Assembly: GCA_003220225.1 (NCBI GenBank)
Contig: QHRU01000048.1
Coordinates: 1 to 64,000 of the forward strand
Direction of reading: 5' to 3'
Length of the DNA: 64,000 bases
Origin: Candidatus Rokuibacteriota bacterium
GTDB lineage: Bacteria; Methylomirabilota; Methylomirabilia; Rokubacteriales; CSP1-6
Shown here: positions 18,252 through 27,200 of the stretch, one piece after another
How positions within the stretch are numbered: the stretch's first letter is position 1
Layout of the letters: each line of letters opens with the position of its first letter
Position numbers and translations under genes: made by a program
The notes under the pieces: model-generated
Databases searched by the model: none
Told to the model about the DNA's origin: nothing
The model's input: the letters and a program-made list of their open reading frames with translations, nothing else

Positions 18252-18693
18252 CACCGCGTCGCCTCAGCGAGAGGCGAGATCCCGCGGCGCCGGCGCCCGC
18301 GTAGTAGCCGCCGAGGGTGAAGAGGTACGCGGCGAGCACCCAGTGGAATGCGATCGGGATCCCGTGCGTGCGCGAGATGAGCCAGCGGACCAGCATTGCG
18401 AGGGCGTAGACGTAGCTGAAGCCGCGGAGCGCGCGGCCGACCCGCCGCCGCGGCCGCGCCAAGAGCCCGGCGCCACGCCACACCTGCCAGTCGATCGTCA
18501 GCTGCACGGCCAGGATCAGGATCTGCACCGGCAACAAGACCGGATAAGGCAGGAGCCCCGAGTACCACGCGCCCATGGGCGGGAGCCACGAGACTCCCGC
18601 GAACGCGGCGAGCGCCTGCCCGGCGACCCGCGCGAAGAACAGCGCGGTGAGGAGGGTGAGCACGAGCGCGGTGCCGGAGGCGTCGCGTCTCAC
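18214..18693 (-). CDS. Small multi-pass membrane protein of the oxidase/GH3 operon
   Basis: A 159-residue protein with about four hydrophobic segments (ALVLTLLTALFFARVAG; YPVLLPVQILILAVQL; a third near FSYVYALAMLVRWLI; FHWVLAAYLFTLGGYYAG). I do not recognise the family. The GTG start (18691-18693) overlaps the GH3 stop in GTGA, so it is coupled to that gene and is the last member of the operon. The C-terminal 20 residues are polar and overlap the opposite-strand DUF4197 gene, which may mean the true 3' end is poorly constrained. A transporter or membrane anchor for the pathway product is only a guess. Confidence 0.6.
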   Translation of the reverse strand: MRRDASGTALVLTLLTALFFARVAGQALAAFAGVSWLPPMGAWYSGLLPYPVLLPVQILILAVQLTIDWQVWRGAGLLARPRRRVGRALRGFSYVYALAMLVRWLISRTHGIPIAFHWVLAAYLFTLGGYYAGAGAAGSRLSLRRRGVSGGRTPHAAGR

Positions 18694-20396
18694 GACGGGA
18701 CCTCGGCGGGCTCGTCGACGCACCGCACGACCTCGGCGCGGCTCGCGTCGTCCCATGCCGGCGCGATCGGACTCCACTTGTGCTGCGCCTCGCGGCGCCC
18801 GCGCGCGAAATCCGCGCGGCAGAGGCGCTCGGACCAGCCGGCGCGCATCACGAAGAGCCGCGGCCGCTGCAGACGGGCCGAGCCGCGCTTGCACGCGTAC
18901 TCCATGTTGACGTCGCCGAGGCCGTGGTCGAAGGCGGCCACGAAGTCGGCGAGGGCGCGCCCATCGGCGGCGGGCCGCGGCAGCTCGACGAGCAGGTCGT
19001 AGCGCGAGGTCTCCACGTCGGGGACGAGACGGAACTGCCAGACGCCCAGCCCGGTCGCGCGCTCGGCCGCACGCACGGCGTGGAGCACGTGATTGAGGTG
19101 CAGCTTCTCGCCCGTGATGTTCACCATGTCGCGGCCCTTGCGCACGAACGCGACTTTCGGCGTGCGCCGGTGGAATCCCTGGACCTCGACGATGTCGTTG
19201 AGGTCGTAGCGATAGAGTCCGTTGCCGCCCGTGACGATCACGTAGTAGCGCCGCCCGACCTCGAGCTCGTGAGCGAGCAGGGTGCGTGGCGTCGCCTCCT
19301 CGATCGCCTCCTCGGGGACGAACTCGAAGAAGTTGGCGTGCACGGCCAGCACGCCGGCCGCCGAGTGGTCGTCCACGGGAATCGTCAGGCGACCCTCGCT
19401 GGCCACGAGCCCCAGGTCGCGGCGCGCGACGCGCGGGCCGAAGTGGGCGTCGAGGTGGCGCGCCTGGATGCCGGCGCTGCCGCCGAGCCAGCACGCGACG
19501 AGCGAGAGGTCCGGCCAGCACTCACCGAGGACGAGCCGGCCGTGCCCCTCGACGACGCGCGCCAGCGCGGCGGCGCGCCGTGGATCCGGCGCGAGCCCGG
19601 CCGCGAGGGCCGCGCGGAGCTCGCCGGCGCTCACGCCCGCGTGAGTCGTCGGCTCGACGTGATCGACGCCGAGGGTGCCGTCGTGCACCGCGCGCACGAG
19701 GGCGGTGGCGCGGCGCGCCGCCGTGTCCGCGAGGCGGAGCAGCGTGCTCGGGTTCGGCATGCCGATCGACGAGATCGAGCGCGCGAGCGCCAGGCGCGCG
19801 GCGACGAAGTAGCGCGTCTCGTGGTCGCGGATCAGCGCGGCGGCGTACGGGACCGCGTGCCGCCGGCGGATCGGCCAGGGCAGGCGCTGGAACGTCAGCC
19901 CCGTCATCGCTCCGTACGGCAGGCCGCCCGGCGTCACCCCCTCGACGGCCGGACTCACCATCGCGAGCACGTGGCCATCCAGCATCGCGGGATGGTCGCG
20001 GAGCGCGTGCACGGTCCACAGCCGCATGAGCGCGGCCATCACGCCTGCCCACGACGCGGTCACCGGCACGAGCTTCGGCTCGCCGGTGGTGCCGCTGGTG
20101 GCGGTGAACATGAACGGCGTCTCCGCGGTCAGCACGCGCCGCTCGCCGGCCACGATGCGCGCGACCCACGGGCGGAACGCCTCGTAGTCGCCGATCGGCA
20201 CTCGCCGGGCGAACTCGGCGGGCGTCGCGCCGGCCGCGAAGGCGTGCTCGCGCCCGAAGGCCGTGTCGGCGTTGTCGCCGAGGAGCCGGCGCAGGACGCG
20301 CATCTGGGCGCTGACCGGGTGATCGGCGGCGGCTTCGAAGGCGCGCCGGTGGCGCCACTCGTGGGCGGCGATGGCGTAACGGAGCAGGCGTCCCAT
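18690..20396 (-). CDS. GH3 family acyl-adenylating enzyme
   Basis: A 568-residue protein of the GH3 (auxin-responsive) family of the ANL adenylating superfamily. The phosphate-binding motif FTATSGTTGEPKLVPV (about residues 96-111) and the nucleotide motif NGLYRYDLNDIVEV (about 405-418) are intact, followed by MVNITGEKLHLNH. Plant GH3 enzymes adenylate a carboxylate and join it to an amino acid; bacterial members are mostly uncharacterised. It sits one base after the enolase-superfamily gene and overlaps the membrane-protein gene, in an operon headed by a diiron oxidase. Amide-bond formation on an acid made by the upstream enzymes is a reasonable inference. Confidence 0.85.
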   Translation of the reverse strand: MGRLLRYAIAAHEWRHRRAFEAAADHPVSAQMRVLRRLLGDNADTAFGREHAFAAGATPAEFARRVPIGDYEAFRPWVARIVAGERRVLTAETPFMFTATSGTTGEPKLVPVTASWAGVMAALMRLWTVHALRDHPAMLDGHVLAMVSPAVEGVTPGGLPYGAMTGLTFQRLPWPIRRRHAVPYAAALIRDHETRYFVAARLALARSISSIGMPNPSTLLRLADTAARRATALVRAVHDGTLGVDHVEPTTHAGVSAGELRAALAAGLAPDPRRAAALARVVEGHGRLVLGECWPDLSLVACWLGGSAGIQARHLDAHFGPRVARRDLGLVASEGRLTIPVDDHSAAGVLAVHANFFEFVPEEAIEEATPRTLLAHELEVGRRYYVIVTGGNGLYRYDLNDIVEVQGFHRRTPKVAFVRKGRDMVNITGEKLHLNHVLHAVRAAERATGLGVWQFRLVPDVETSRYDLLVELPRPAADGRALADFVAAFDHGLGDVNMEYACKRGSARLQRPRLFVMRAGWSERLCRADFARGRREAQHKWSPIAPAWDDASRAEVVRCVDEPAEVPS

Positions 20397-20397
20397 G

Positions 20398-21540
20398 TCA
20401 TCCCTCCGTCGACAGCTCTCTGACCGTGATCGCGCGCCGGCGCAGGCGCTCCTCCACGACGCGGATGCCGAGGCCGGGGCCCGTCAGCAGCGGGGCCTCG
20501 CCCCGGTGGCCGAAGCGCACGCTCTCGACGCTGACGTCCTCTGCGAGCAGCAGCGTGCCGAACGACCCCTCGACGAAGGTGACCTCCGGCAGCGCGGCGG
20601 CGAGGTGGCGGCCGGCGGCGGAGAGGATGGCCGTCTCGCCCACCTGACTTCCCACCTGGACGCCGACACCTACCGCGCTCCCGCGCGCGGCGATGGCGAG
20701 CGAGCGGGCCAGGCCGCCGCACTTGGAGATGCGCACGTTGAAGAAGTCCGCCGCCTTGGCCTCGATCAGAGCGTCGGCGTCGGCCTCCGTCACCAGCGAC
20801 TCGTCCACCATCACGGGAACCGGGGTGGCCTGTCGCAGCCGGGCGAGGTCGTCGACGGGCCCGCGTGGTAACGGCTGCTCGACCGCCGCGATCCCCAGTG
20901 GCGCCACGGCGTCGAGGACGGCGACGGCGCGCTCGAACGTCCAGGCGCCATTGGCGTCCAGCCGCAGGGTGACGCCCGGGCCGAGCGCCTCGCGCACCGC
21001 CGTCACGCGGGCGACATCGTCGTCGAAGCCGACCTTGACCTTCACGTGGCGCATGCCAATGGCCCGCATCCGGCGCGCGTGCTGGACGGCGCGCTCGACC
21101 GATCCAGCGGTGACGACGCCGCTGTACGTCACCCGCGTCCGCCTCGGCGGCAACACGCTCGCCATCGGGCGGCCGACGCGGCGAAGCGCACAGTCGAGCA
21201 TGGCCAGCTCCAGCGCGGCGCGAGCGGCGTTCGGGGCGAGTGCCCCGGCCAGGTACGTCTCCGGTAGGAAGGTGGCGAGACCCGGGAGGTGACCGGCGGG
21301 CGGCAGGTCGCGACCGGCCACGCGCGGCCAGAGGTCACGGCCGAGATGCTCGAGCATCGTCTCGACCGTCTCGCCGGTGACGTAGGGGCGCGGCGCTCCC
21401 TCGCCGAAGCCCTCGGTCCCCGCGTCGTCGCGGACGCGCACGACGACGGAGTCGGACCAGCGCCGCTCGGTGGCGCTGTGGCTGAAGGCCTCGACGAACG
21501 GGATGCGGAGCGCGTAGAGCGTCGCACCGACGAGCCTCAT
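20398..21540 (-). CDS. Enolase-superfamily enzyme (muconate-lactonising subgroup)
   Basis: A 380-residue enzyme with an N-terminal capping domain and TIM barrel. Catalytic elements of the muconate-lactonising subgroup are visible: K-x-K in HVKVKVGF, metal ligands in LRLDANGAW, AAVEQPL and VMVDESL, and the opposite Lys in NVRISKCGG. The subgroup includes dipeptide epimerases, o-succinylbenzoate synthase and N-acylamino-acid racemases, so the reaction is probably epimerisation or dehydration via an enediolate. Its ATG overlaps the oxidase stop (ATGA). Neighbouring a GH3 ligase, an amino-acid- or dipeptide-type substrate is plausible but unproven. Confidence 0.8.
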   Translation of the reverse strand: MRLVGATLYALRIPFVEAFSHSATERRWSDSVVVRVRDDAGTEGFGEGAPRPYVTGETVETMLEHLGRDLWPRVAGRDLPPAGHLPGLATFLPETYLAGALAPNAARAALELAMLDCALRRVGRPMASVLPPRRTRVTYSGVVTAGSVERAVQHARRMRAIGMRHVKVKVGFDDDVARVTAVREALGPGVTLRLDANGAWTFERAVAVLDAVAPLGIAAVEQPLPRGPVDDLARLRQATPVPVMVDESLVTEADADALIEAKAADFFNVRISKCGGLARSLAIAARGSAVGVGVQVGSQVGETAILSAAGRHLAAALPEVTFVEGSFGTLLLAEDVSVESVRFGHRGEAPLLTGPGLGIRVVEERLRRRAITVRELSTEG

Positions 21541-22223
21541 CGCGGCGTCCCCGCCGCGGTCGCGTCGCGGAAGTAGCGCCGCGTGAACACGTTCTCGCGC
21601 AGCGTCATCTCGACGATCGTCAGCGCCTCGTCGTCGGTGAACTCGTAGTAGGCGGCGTACGCTCCGAGATCGGCCAGCCCCTGCTCGGCGTGGCGCACGT
21701 CCACCTCCGAGTGGTGGGTGAACCACTCGAGCGCCGGGGCCGCCAGCCCGCGGTGGGTCGCCAGCGCCCGGGCCATGCGGCCGGAGACCCGCGAGAGCAT
21801 GAACTCGAAGGCGACGATCTCGGTGAGCGCGGCCAGCCCGACCTCGCGCAACGCGCTGTAGAGCAGGGGCTCGGTGACTATCCGTCGAACGTCGTCCGCC
21901 GCCCGGGCCTCGACCTCCACCAGCCGGTGTCCGAGCCCGGCGGCCCGGAGCAGATCCTCCAGCAGCGCGGGGTGCGGGCGCTCCGACTCCGCTTCGAGGC
22001 CGAGCTCCTCGAGGAGATTTCCGAGGAGGTCGCGGGCCGCCGCGGGAGGCGCGAGCGCGTACAGGAAGGCCACGAGCTGCGGCGACTTCAGATGGGCGCG
22101 CGCCACGTTCTCGATGAAGGCGTCGTAGTCCCCGCAGCCCGCTTCCAGCGCCGCGAACTCCGGCGATCCGGTGAAGGCCTCGACCTGCCGTTCGAACAGC
22201 GCGCGGACCGTCTTCGTCTCCAT
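21537..22223 (-). CDS. Haem-oxygenase-like diiron oxidase (CADD/TenA-like fold)
   Basis: A 228-residue all-helical protein starting at the ATG at 22223, which has a strong ribosome binding site (AGGAGGA). Six likely metal ligands fall at the spacings of Chlamydia CADD: E77, H84, E140, then H171, D175, H178 in THHSEVDVRHAE. This family (HDOs) includes CADD, UndA, BesC and SznF, which oxidise or fragment small carboxylic or amino acids with O2. It is the first gene of an operon with an enolase-family enzyme, GH3 and a membrane protein, and has a sigma-54-like sequence upstream. The substrate is unknown. Confidence 0.75.
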   Translation of the reverse strand: METKTVRALFERQVEAFTGSPEFAALEAGCGDYDAFIENVARAHLKSPQLVAFLYALAPPAAARDLLGNLLEELGLEAESERPHPALLEDLLRAAGLGHRLVEVEARAADDVRRIVTEPLLYSALREVGLAALTEIVAFEFMLSRVSGRMARALATHRGLAAPALEWFTHHSEVDVRHAEQGLADLGAYAAYYEFTDDEALTIVEMTLRENVFTRRYFRDATAAGTPR

Positions 22224-22259
22224 GTCGTCCTCCTGTCGATCCAAGGCTGTGCGGGCATA

Positions 22260-22278
22260 GTCCACGTGACGTGCCAGA
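22260..22278 (-). promoter_or_regulatory. Candidate sigma-54 promoter of the oxidase operon
   Basis: Reading the minus strand, CTGGCACGTCACGTGGAC has a perfect -24 element (TGGCAC). At the correct spacing it has a degenerate -12 element (GTGGA against TTGCA, matching T, G and A). Transcription would start near 22250, giving a leader of about 27 bases with the AGGAGG site in it. The divergent gene encodes a sigma-54 activator. The mismatch at the conserved C of -12 weakens the call. Confidence 0.4.
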
Positions 22279-22348
22279 GGTTGGAGGCCGTAAAATCAAG
22301 GCTTTTCCGAGAATGCAGTCGGGAAGCTGGACATTCGAGGCCCATCCT

Positions 22349-22374
22349 CTGTACATTCACTGTCGGGTGTACAT
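22349..22374. promoter_or_regulatory. Paired TGTACAT motifs, possible activator binding site
   Basis: TGTACAT occurs twice (22350-22356 and 22368-22374) with an 18-base period, directly before the sigma-54 activator start and 70-125 bases upstream of the candidate oxidase-operon promoter. Each copy contains the palindrome TGTACA. Position and spacing fit an upstream activating sequence or an autoregulatory site. No experimental counterpart is known to me. Confidence 0.35.
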
Positions 22375-22377
22375 CAG

Positions 22378-23919
22378 ATGTCCGGGGTGACCTTCCTAGC
22401 CGGCGGCGATCGCGCCCTCGCCGAGGCGATCTCGCGCCTGGCCTACTGCAACCCGTTCCTGCCGGAGCGGATCGAGTGCGAGCGCGCGGCGCTGGGCCCC
22501 GCCTTCGTGGCCGGCGGCACCCTCTGGCACGCCACCGGCGAGCCCGATCCGATGCCGAACGTGGCCGCGCTCGGCAAGCTCTCGGAGGCGCTGGCCGGGC
22601 GTCTGGCCGCGCGGCTCACCGAGGGCGTGAGGCCGAGCGCCGAGGACCTTCAGCTCTACGAGGACGTGGTCGTCTACCTGCTGTTCAGCCGCTACGAGGA
22701 AGAGCTCTATCGGCTGCTCGACGACCGCCGCGTGGCGACCGCCCCCGTGGGCTTCTACCGGAAATTCCGCCAGGACGTCGAGCGCTTCCTGCAGATTCCG
22801 CGGGCCACGCTGCTGGCCGATCGCGACGTGCCCCACCTGCTGGCCAGCTACTTCCAGATCCGCCGGGCGTTCCACCACATCTTCCGCAACATCATTGGTA
22901 ACTCGGCGTCGATCGTCCGACTGCGCGCCGCCGTCTGGCAGTCCATCTTCACGCGCGACATGCGGCGCTATCGGCGCTCGCTCTATCAGCGGCTGGGCGA
23001 CATCGCCACGCTCATCTGCGGGCCGTCGGGCACGGGCAAGGAACTGGTGGCGCACGCGATCGGCCTGGCGCGCTACATCCCGTTCGATCCCGAGCGCCAG
23101 GCGTTCGCCGAGGACGCCGCCGGCGCGTTCTACACCCTGAACCCCTCGGCGCTCTCGCCGACGCTGATCGAGTCGGAGCTGTTCGGCCACCGCCGCGGCG
23201 CGTTCACGGGCGCCGTGCAGGACCGCACCGGCTGGCTGGAGGTCTGCCCGCCGCTGGGCGCGGTGTTCCTCGACGAGATCGGCGAGCTCGACGCGGCCGT
23301 CCAGGTGAAGCTGCTGCGCGTGCTCCAGACGCGGAGCTTCCAGCGACTCGGCGACACGCGTGACCGGCGCTTTTCGGGCAAGATCATCGCCGCCACCAAC
23401 CGCGACCTGCCGCGAGAGATGGAGGCCGGCCGCTTCCGCGAGGACTTCTACTACCGGCTCTGCTCGGACCTCATCGTCACGCCCCCGCTCGCCGAGCAAT
23501 TGCGCGACGCGCCCGCCGAGCGGGGCGCCCTGGTGCGCTTCATCGCCCGGCGGGTTGCGGGCGACGCCGAGGCGGAGAGCCTCGCGCAGGAAACCGAAGG
23601 CTGGATCGACGCGCACCTGGGCGCCGGATACCGCTGGCCGGGCAACGTTCGTGAGCTGGAGCAGTGCGTGCGCAACGTGATGATCCGCGGCGAGTATCGG
23701 CCGCCGCGCGCGGGCAACCCGTCGGCGCGCCGGCGCATCGCCGACGAGGTGATGGTCGGCACGCTCAGCGCCGAGGAGGTCCTACGGCGCTACTGCACGC
23801 TGGTCTACGCGGACACCGGCAGCTACCAGGAGACCGGCCGCAGATTGGGCCTCGATCGCCGGACGGTACGCGAGAAGGTCGACCCCACTCTTCTCGATGA
23901 GTTGCGGCGTGATAGCTGA
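22378..23919 (+). CDS. Sigma-54-dependent transcriptional activator with unknown sensor region
   Basis: A 513-residue bacterial enhancer-binding protein. Walker A is GPSGTGKE (residues 215-222), the sigma-54 contact loop GAFTGA is at 274-279 within ESELFGHRRGAFTGAV, and Walker B is VFLDEIGE (296-303). The conserved WPGNVRELEQCVRN follows, then a C-terminal Fis-type helix-turn-helix (GSYQETGRRLGLDRRTVREKV). The first 200 residues are not a receiver, GAF or PAS domain that I can see; they are helical, with a short aromatic and basic stretch before the AAA domain. It is divergent from the oxidase operon and precedes the subtilase gene, so both are candidate targets. Confidence 0.85.
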   Translation: MSGVTFLAGGDRALAEAISRLAYCNPFLPERIECERAALGPAFVAGGTLWHATGEPDPMPNVAALGKLSEALAGRLAARLTEGVRPSAEDLQLYEDVVVYLLFSRYEEELYRLLDDRRVATAPVGFYRKFRQDVERFLQIPRATLLADRDVPHLLASYFQIRRAFHHIFRNIIGNSASIVRLRAAVWQSIFTRDMRRYRRSLYQRLGDIATLICGPSGTGKELVAHAIGLARYIPFDPERQAFAEDAAGAFYTLNPSALSPTLIESELFGHRRGAFTGAVQDRTGWLEVCPPLGAVFLDEIGELDAAVQVKLLRVLQTRSFQRLGDTRDRRFSGKIIAATNRDLPREMEAGRFREDFYYRLCSDLIVTPPLAEQLRDAPAERGALVRFIARRVAGDAEAESLAQETEGWIDAHLGAGYRWPGNVRELEQCVRNVMIRGEYRPPRAGNPSARRRIADEVMVGTLSAEEVLRRYCTLVYADTGSYQETGRRLGLDRRTVREKVDPTLLDELRRDS

Positions 23920-24243
23920 GTCTCGAATTTAGCTTCGTTTCGCCGTTCGCTCCTCTGCGCGGCGCCTGCTCCAGGCTCCTCAGGCCGATTCCGGGCCTCG
24001 GCGACTGACGATTCCCGTCAGGCGTGGACAGATTGGACCGACGAATCTGGCATTGCGGAAGAGGGGGTTCGCACCGTAACCCAATGATCCGGCAGAGCGT
24101 AGCGGCTGTGGCATCCGCTCTGCATCTCCGAGCGTCGTCATGTGTCGTCTGCCTGTGTCTTCAACGGGTCCCTACTGCCGCGGACGCGCCTCCGCGCACT
24201 CGAACGGCTCGGTACAGCCGTCATTCGTGTTGCGGAGGCCGCA
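23920..24243. other. 324-base non-coding region upstream of the subtilase gene
   Basis: No convincing gene is present; open frames here lack ribosome binding sites. Two short inverted repeats follow the activator gene: AGGCC/GGCCT (23982-23998) and CTGACG/CGTCAG (24005-24021, 5-base loop). Neither has a T-tract, so they are weak terminator candidates. A sigma-54-like promoter lies at 24109-24124. The GGAGG at 24233-24238 serves the subtilase ATG at 24244. Base composition is visibly less GC-rich than the flanking genes. Confidence 0.6.
24109..24124 (+). promoter_or_regulatory. Candidate sigma-54 promoter of the subtilase gene
   Basis: The sequence TGGCATCCGCTCTGCA aligns with the sigma-54 consensus TGGCAC-N5-TTGCA. 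It keeps both invariant dinucleotides (GG at -24, GC at -12) at the correct 10-base separation and matches 9 of the 11 specified bases. A start near 24136 would give a leader of about 108 bases. It lies immediately downstream of a sigma-54 activator gene on the same strand. Confidence 0.45.
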
Positions 24244-27200
24244 ATGGGGCGCCACACCCGACTCGTAGCCGTCCTGATCATCCTGATCGCTCTCGCGCTG
24301 ATCCCGGGGGGGACATCGCTGGCCGGGCGTCGTGACGACGATCGCCGAGGCGCCGCCGCCAAGCTCGAGGAAAAATCAGAGGCCTGGCGGCAGGCGAAAT
24401 CAGAGGACTCGGACGACGACGACAAGGGCCCGTGGGTCAACGGCGTGTCACCGAAAGTTCGCAAGCGCGTCGCCGGCGGCGACCGCGCGCGTGTCCTCGT
24501 TTCGCTGCGGCTGCCGGGCCGCGGTCACGTTCCCGAAGGCCGCCTGACCCACGCGGCCGCGGCCCTGCAGCGCTCCGACATCAAGCAGGTCGGCGGCCAG
24601 CTGATGTCGCGGCTGCGCAAGGCCAACTATCGCATCGTGCACCGATACGACTACGTGCCGCTCATCGCGCTCGAGGTCGACGCCGACGCGCTCGCCGGCC
24701 TCGAAGGCTCGTCGCTGTGGGTGGACCGCGTCTTCGATGACGCGATCAAGCGGCCCATCCTCGCCGAGAGCGTGCCGCTCATCGGCGCCGATCGCGCGTG
24801 GGGTCGCGGGTTCGACGGCAGCGGTACGGTCGTCGCGGTGCTGGACACGGGCGTGGATTCCACGCACCCGTTCCTCCTCGGCAAGGTGGTCGAGGAAGCC
24901 TGCTACTCGAGCATGCTGGCCAAGCACAGCACGACGTTCTGCCCCAACGGCGCCGAGGAGCAGGTCGGGCCTGGAGCGGCGGTGCCCTGTCCGCTCGACG
25001 CGCAGGGTTGCTTCCACGGCACGCATGTCGCGGGTATCGCGGCCGGCGACGGCGCCACCGCCGGCGTGACGTTCTCGGGCGTGGCTCCGGGCGCCCAGCT
25101 CATGGCCGTGCAGGTGTTTTCCAAGTTCATCTCCGTATCCGACTGCGGGCCGTTCAACACGCCGTGCGTCGGCGCGTACACCTCGGACCTCATCGCGGGC
25201 CTCGAGCGCGTGTACGCCGTGCATGGCACCCGTAACATCGCGTCCGTCAACATGAGCCTCGGCGGCGGCTCGTTCAGTGCGTACTGCGACGCCGAGCCGG
25301 AGAAGGCGATCATCGACACGCTGCGCTCGGCCGGGATCGCCACGGTGGTTGCGTCAGGCAACGACGGCTCGCCGACCGCGCTGTCGTCGCCGGCCTGTAT
25401 CTCGTCCGCCGTCAGCGTCGGATCCACCACGAAGTCGGACGCCGTGTCGTCCTTCTCGAACGTCGCGCCGTTCATGTCGCTGTTCGCCCCGGGCGAGGAC
25501 ATCCTCTCGTCGGTCACCGGCGGAGGCTTCGCCATGCTGAGCGGAACGTCCATGGCGACGCCGCACGTGGCCGGCTCCTGGGCGATCTTGAAGCAGGCGG
25601 CGCCGGCGGCCACGGTGGATCAGACGCTCGCCGCGCTGCAGTCGACGGGCGTGCCCATCACCGACACGCGGAGCGGGACGCCGGTCACCCGACCGCGCAT
25701 CCGCGTCGACCTGGCGCTGAACCAGCTGGACCCGCCGACGCTGACGGTGGCGGCGGTGACACCCGGCCAGGGGAAGACCGGGACGACGGTTTCGGTGACG
25801 ATCGACGGTACCGGCTTCGTGACGGGCGCCGGTGTGAACGCGGGCGCGGGGATCACGGTGAGCAACGTCGCCGTCCTGTCCGCGACGCGGCTGACGGCGC
25901 GCTTCGCGATCGCCGCCGGCGCGACGCTCGGCGGGCGCAACGTGAAGGTCACGATCCCGAGCGAGATGGCGACGCTGAACAACGCCTTCACCGTGGTGCC
26001 GGCGGTGACGCTCAACCTGGCCTACAACGGCAAGCTGCGTGACCGCGTCGGTGGGGGCGATACCGCCCGAACGCCGGACGGCGCCCTCGACGGGACGTTG
26101 ACGCTGACGCTGAACGCGACCGACGGCCGCACGATCACCGCGCTGCGCCTGCAGAATGCGAGCGGCGGCGTGTGGGACACGACGGCGCCGAACGCCGCGT
26201 GGCTGCTGGGCGTGGCCGCCGCGCTGGATAGCCCGCTGCTCAACGACGCCACGACCATGGGCGTGAACACGACGTTGACCGACGGCGGAACCCTGCGCCT
26301 GTTCGCCTCGGATTATGGCAACGGGCTCGGCTTCGCAGTCGGGCAGCAGCTGACGGTGACCGCGACGTTGTCGGACGGCACGTCGGTGCAGGCGACGACG
26401 ACGGTGAGCAGCACGACGCCGACCGTGACCGCGGTCACGCCGAATCAGGGGACGTCGGGCTCCGCGGTGTCGGTGACGATCGACGGCAGCGGGTTCGTCA
26501 ACGGCGCCGCTGTCAGCGCGGGCGTCGGGATCACGGTGAATGGCGTCGTCTTCGTGTCGTCGACGCGGTTGACGGCGACGTTCACGATCGCCAGCGACGC
26601 GGGGGGCGGCGCGCGCGACGTGACGGTGACGAGCCCCGGTGGCACCGGCGGGACGCTCGCCAACGCGTTCACGGTGACGACGCCGCAGACCGCCAGGCTG
26701 TCCCTCGTCTACAACGGCAAGCTACGGGACAGGGTGGGAGGCGGTGACACGGCCCGGGCAGCCGATGGCGCGGCCGACGCGACGCTGACCCTGACGCTGA
26801 GTGCGGTCGGGGGGCGCACGGTAACGGCGCTGCAGCTTTCGAACGGGATCGGCGGCACGTGGGACACCACCGCGCCGAATGCCGCCTGGCTCCTCGGCGT
26901 GGCGCTCTCGCTGGACGGGGCGCTGCTGAACAACCCGACGACGATGGCCGTGAACCAGGCGGTGGCCGATGGCGGCAGCCTGCTGCTGTTCGCGTCGGAC
27001 TACGGTGGGGGTCAGGGATTCGCCAACGGTACGACGCTGACGGTCACCGCGACGTTTTCGGATGGAACCTCCGCGCAGGCCGTGGCGACGGCGACCGCTG
27101 CCGTCGTGGTGGGCGCGGTGACGCCCAACCAGGGGACGACGGGCACGACGGTGCCGGTGACGATCGACGGCAGCGGCTTCGTCCTCGGGGCGACGGTGAG

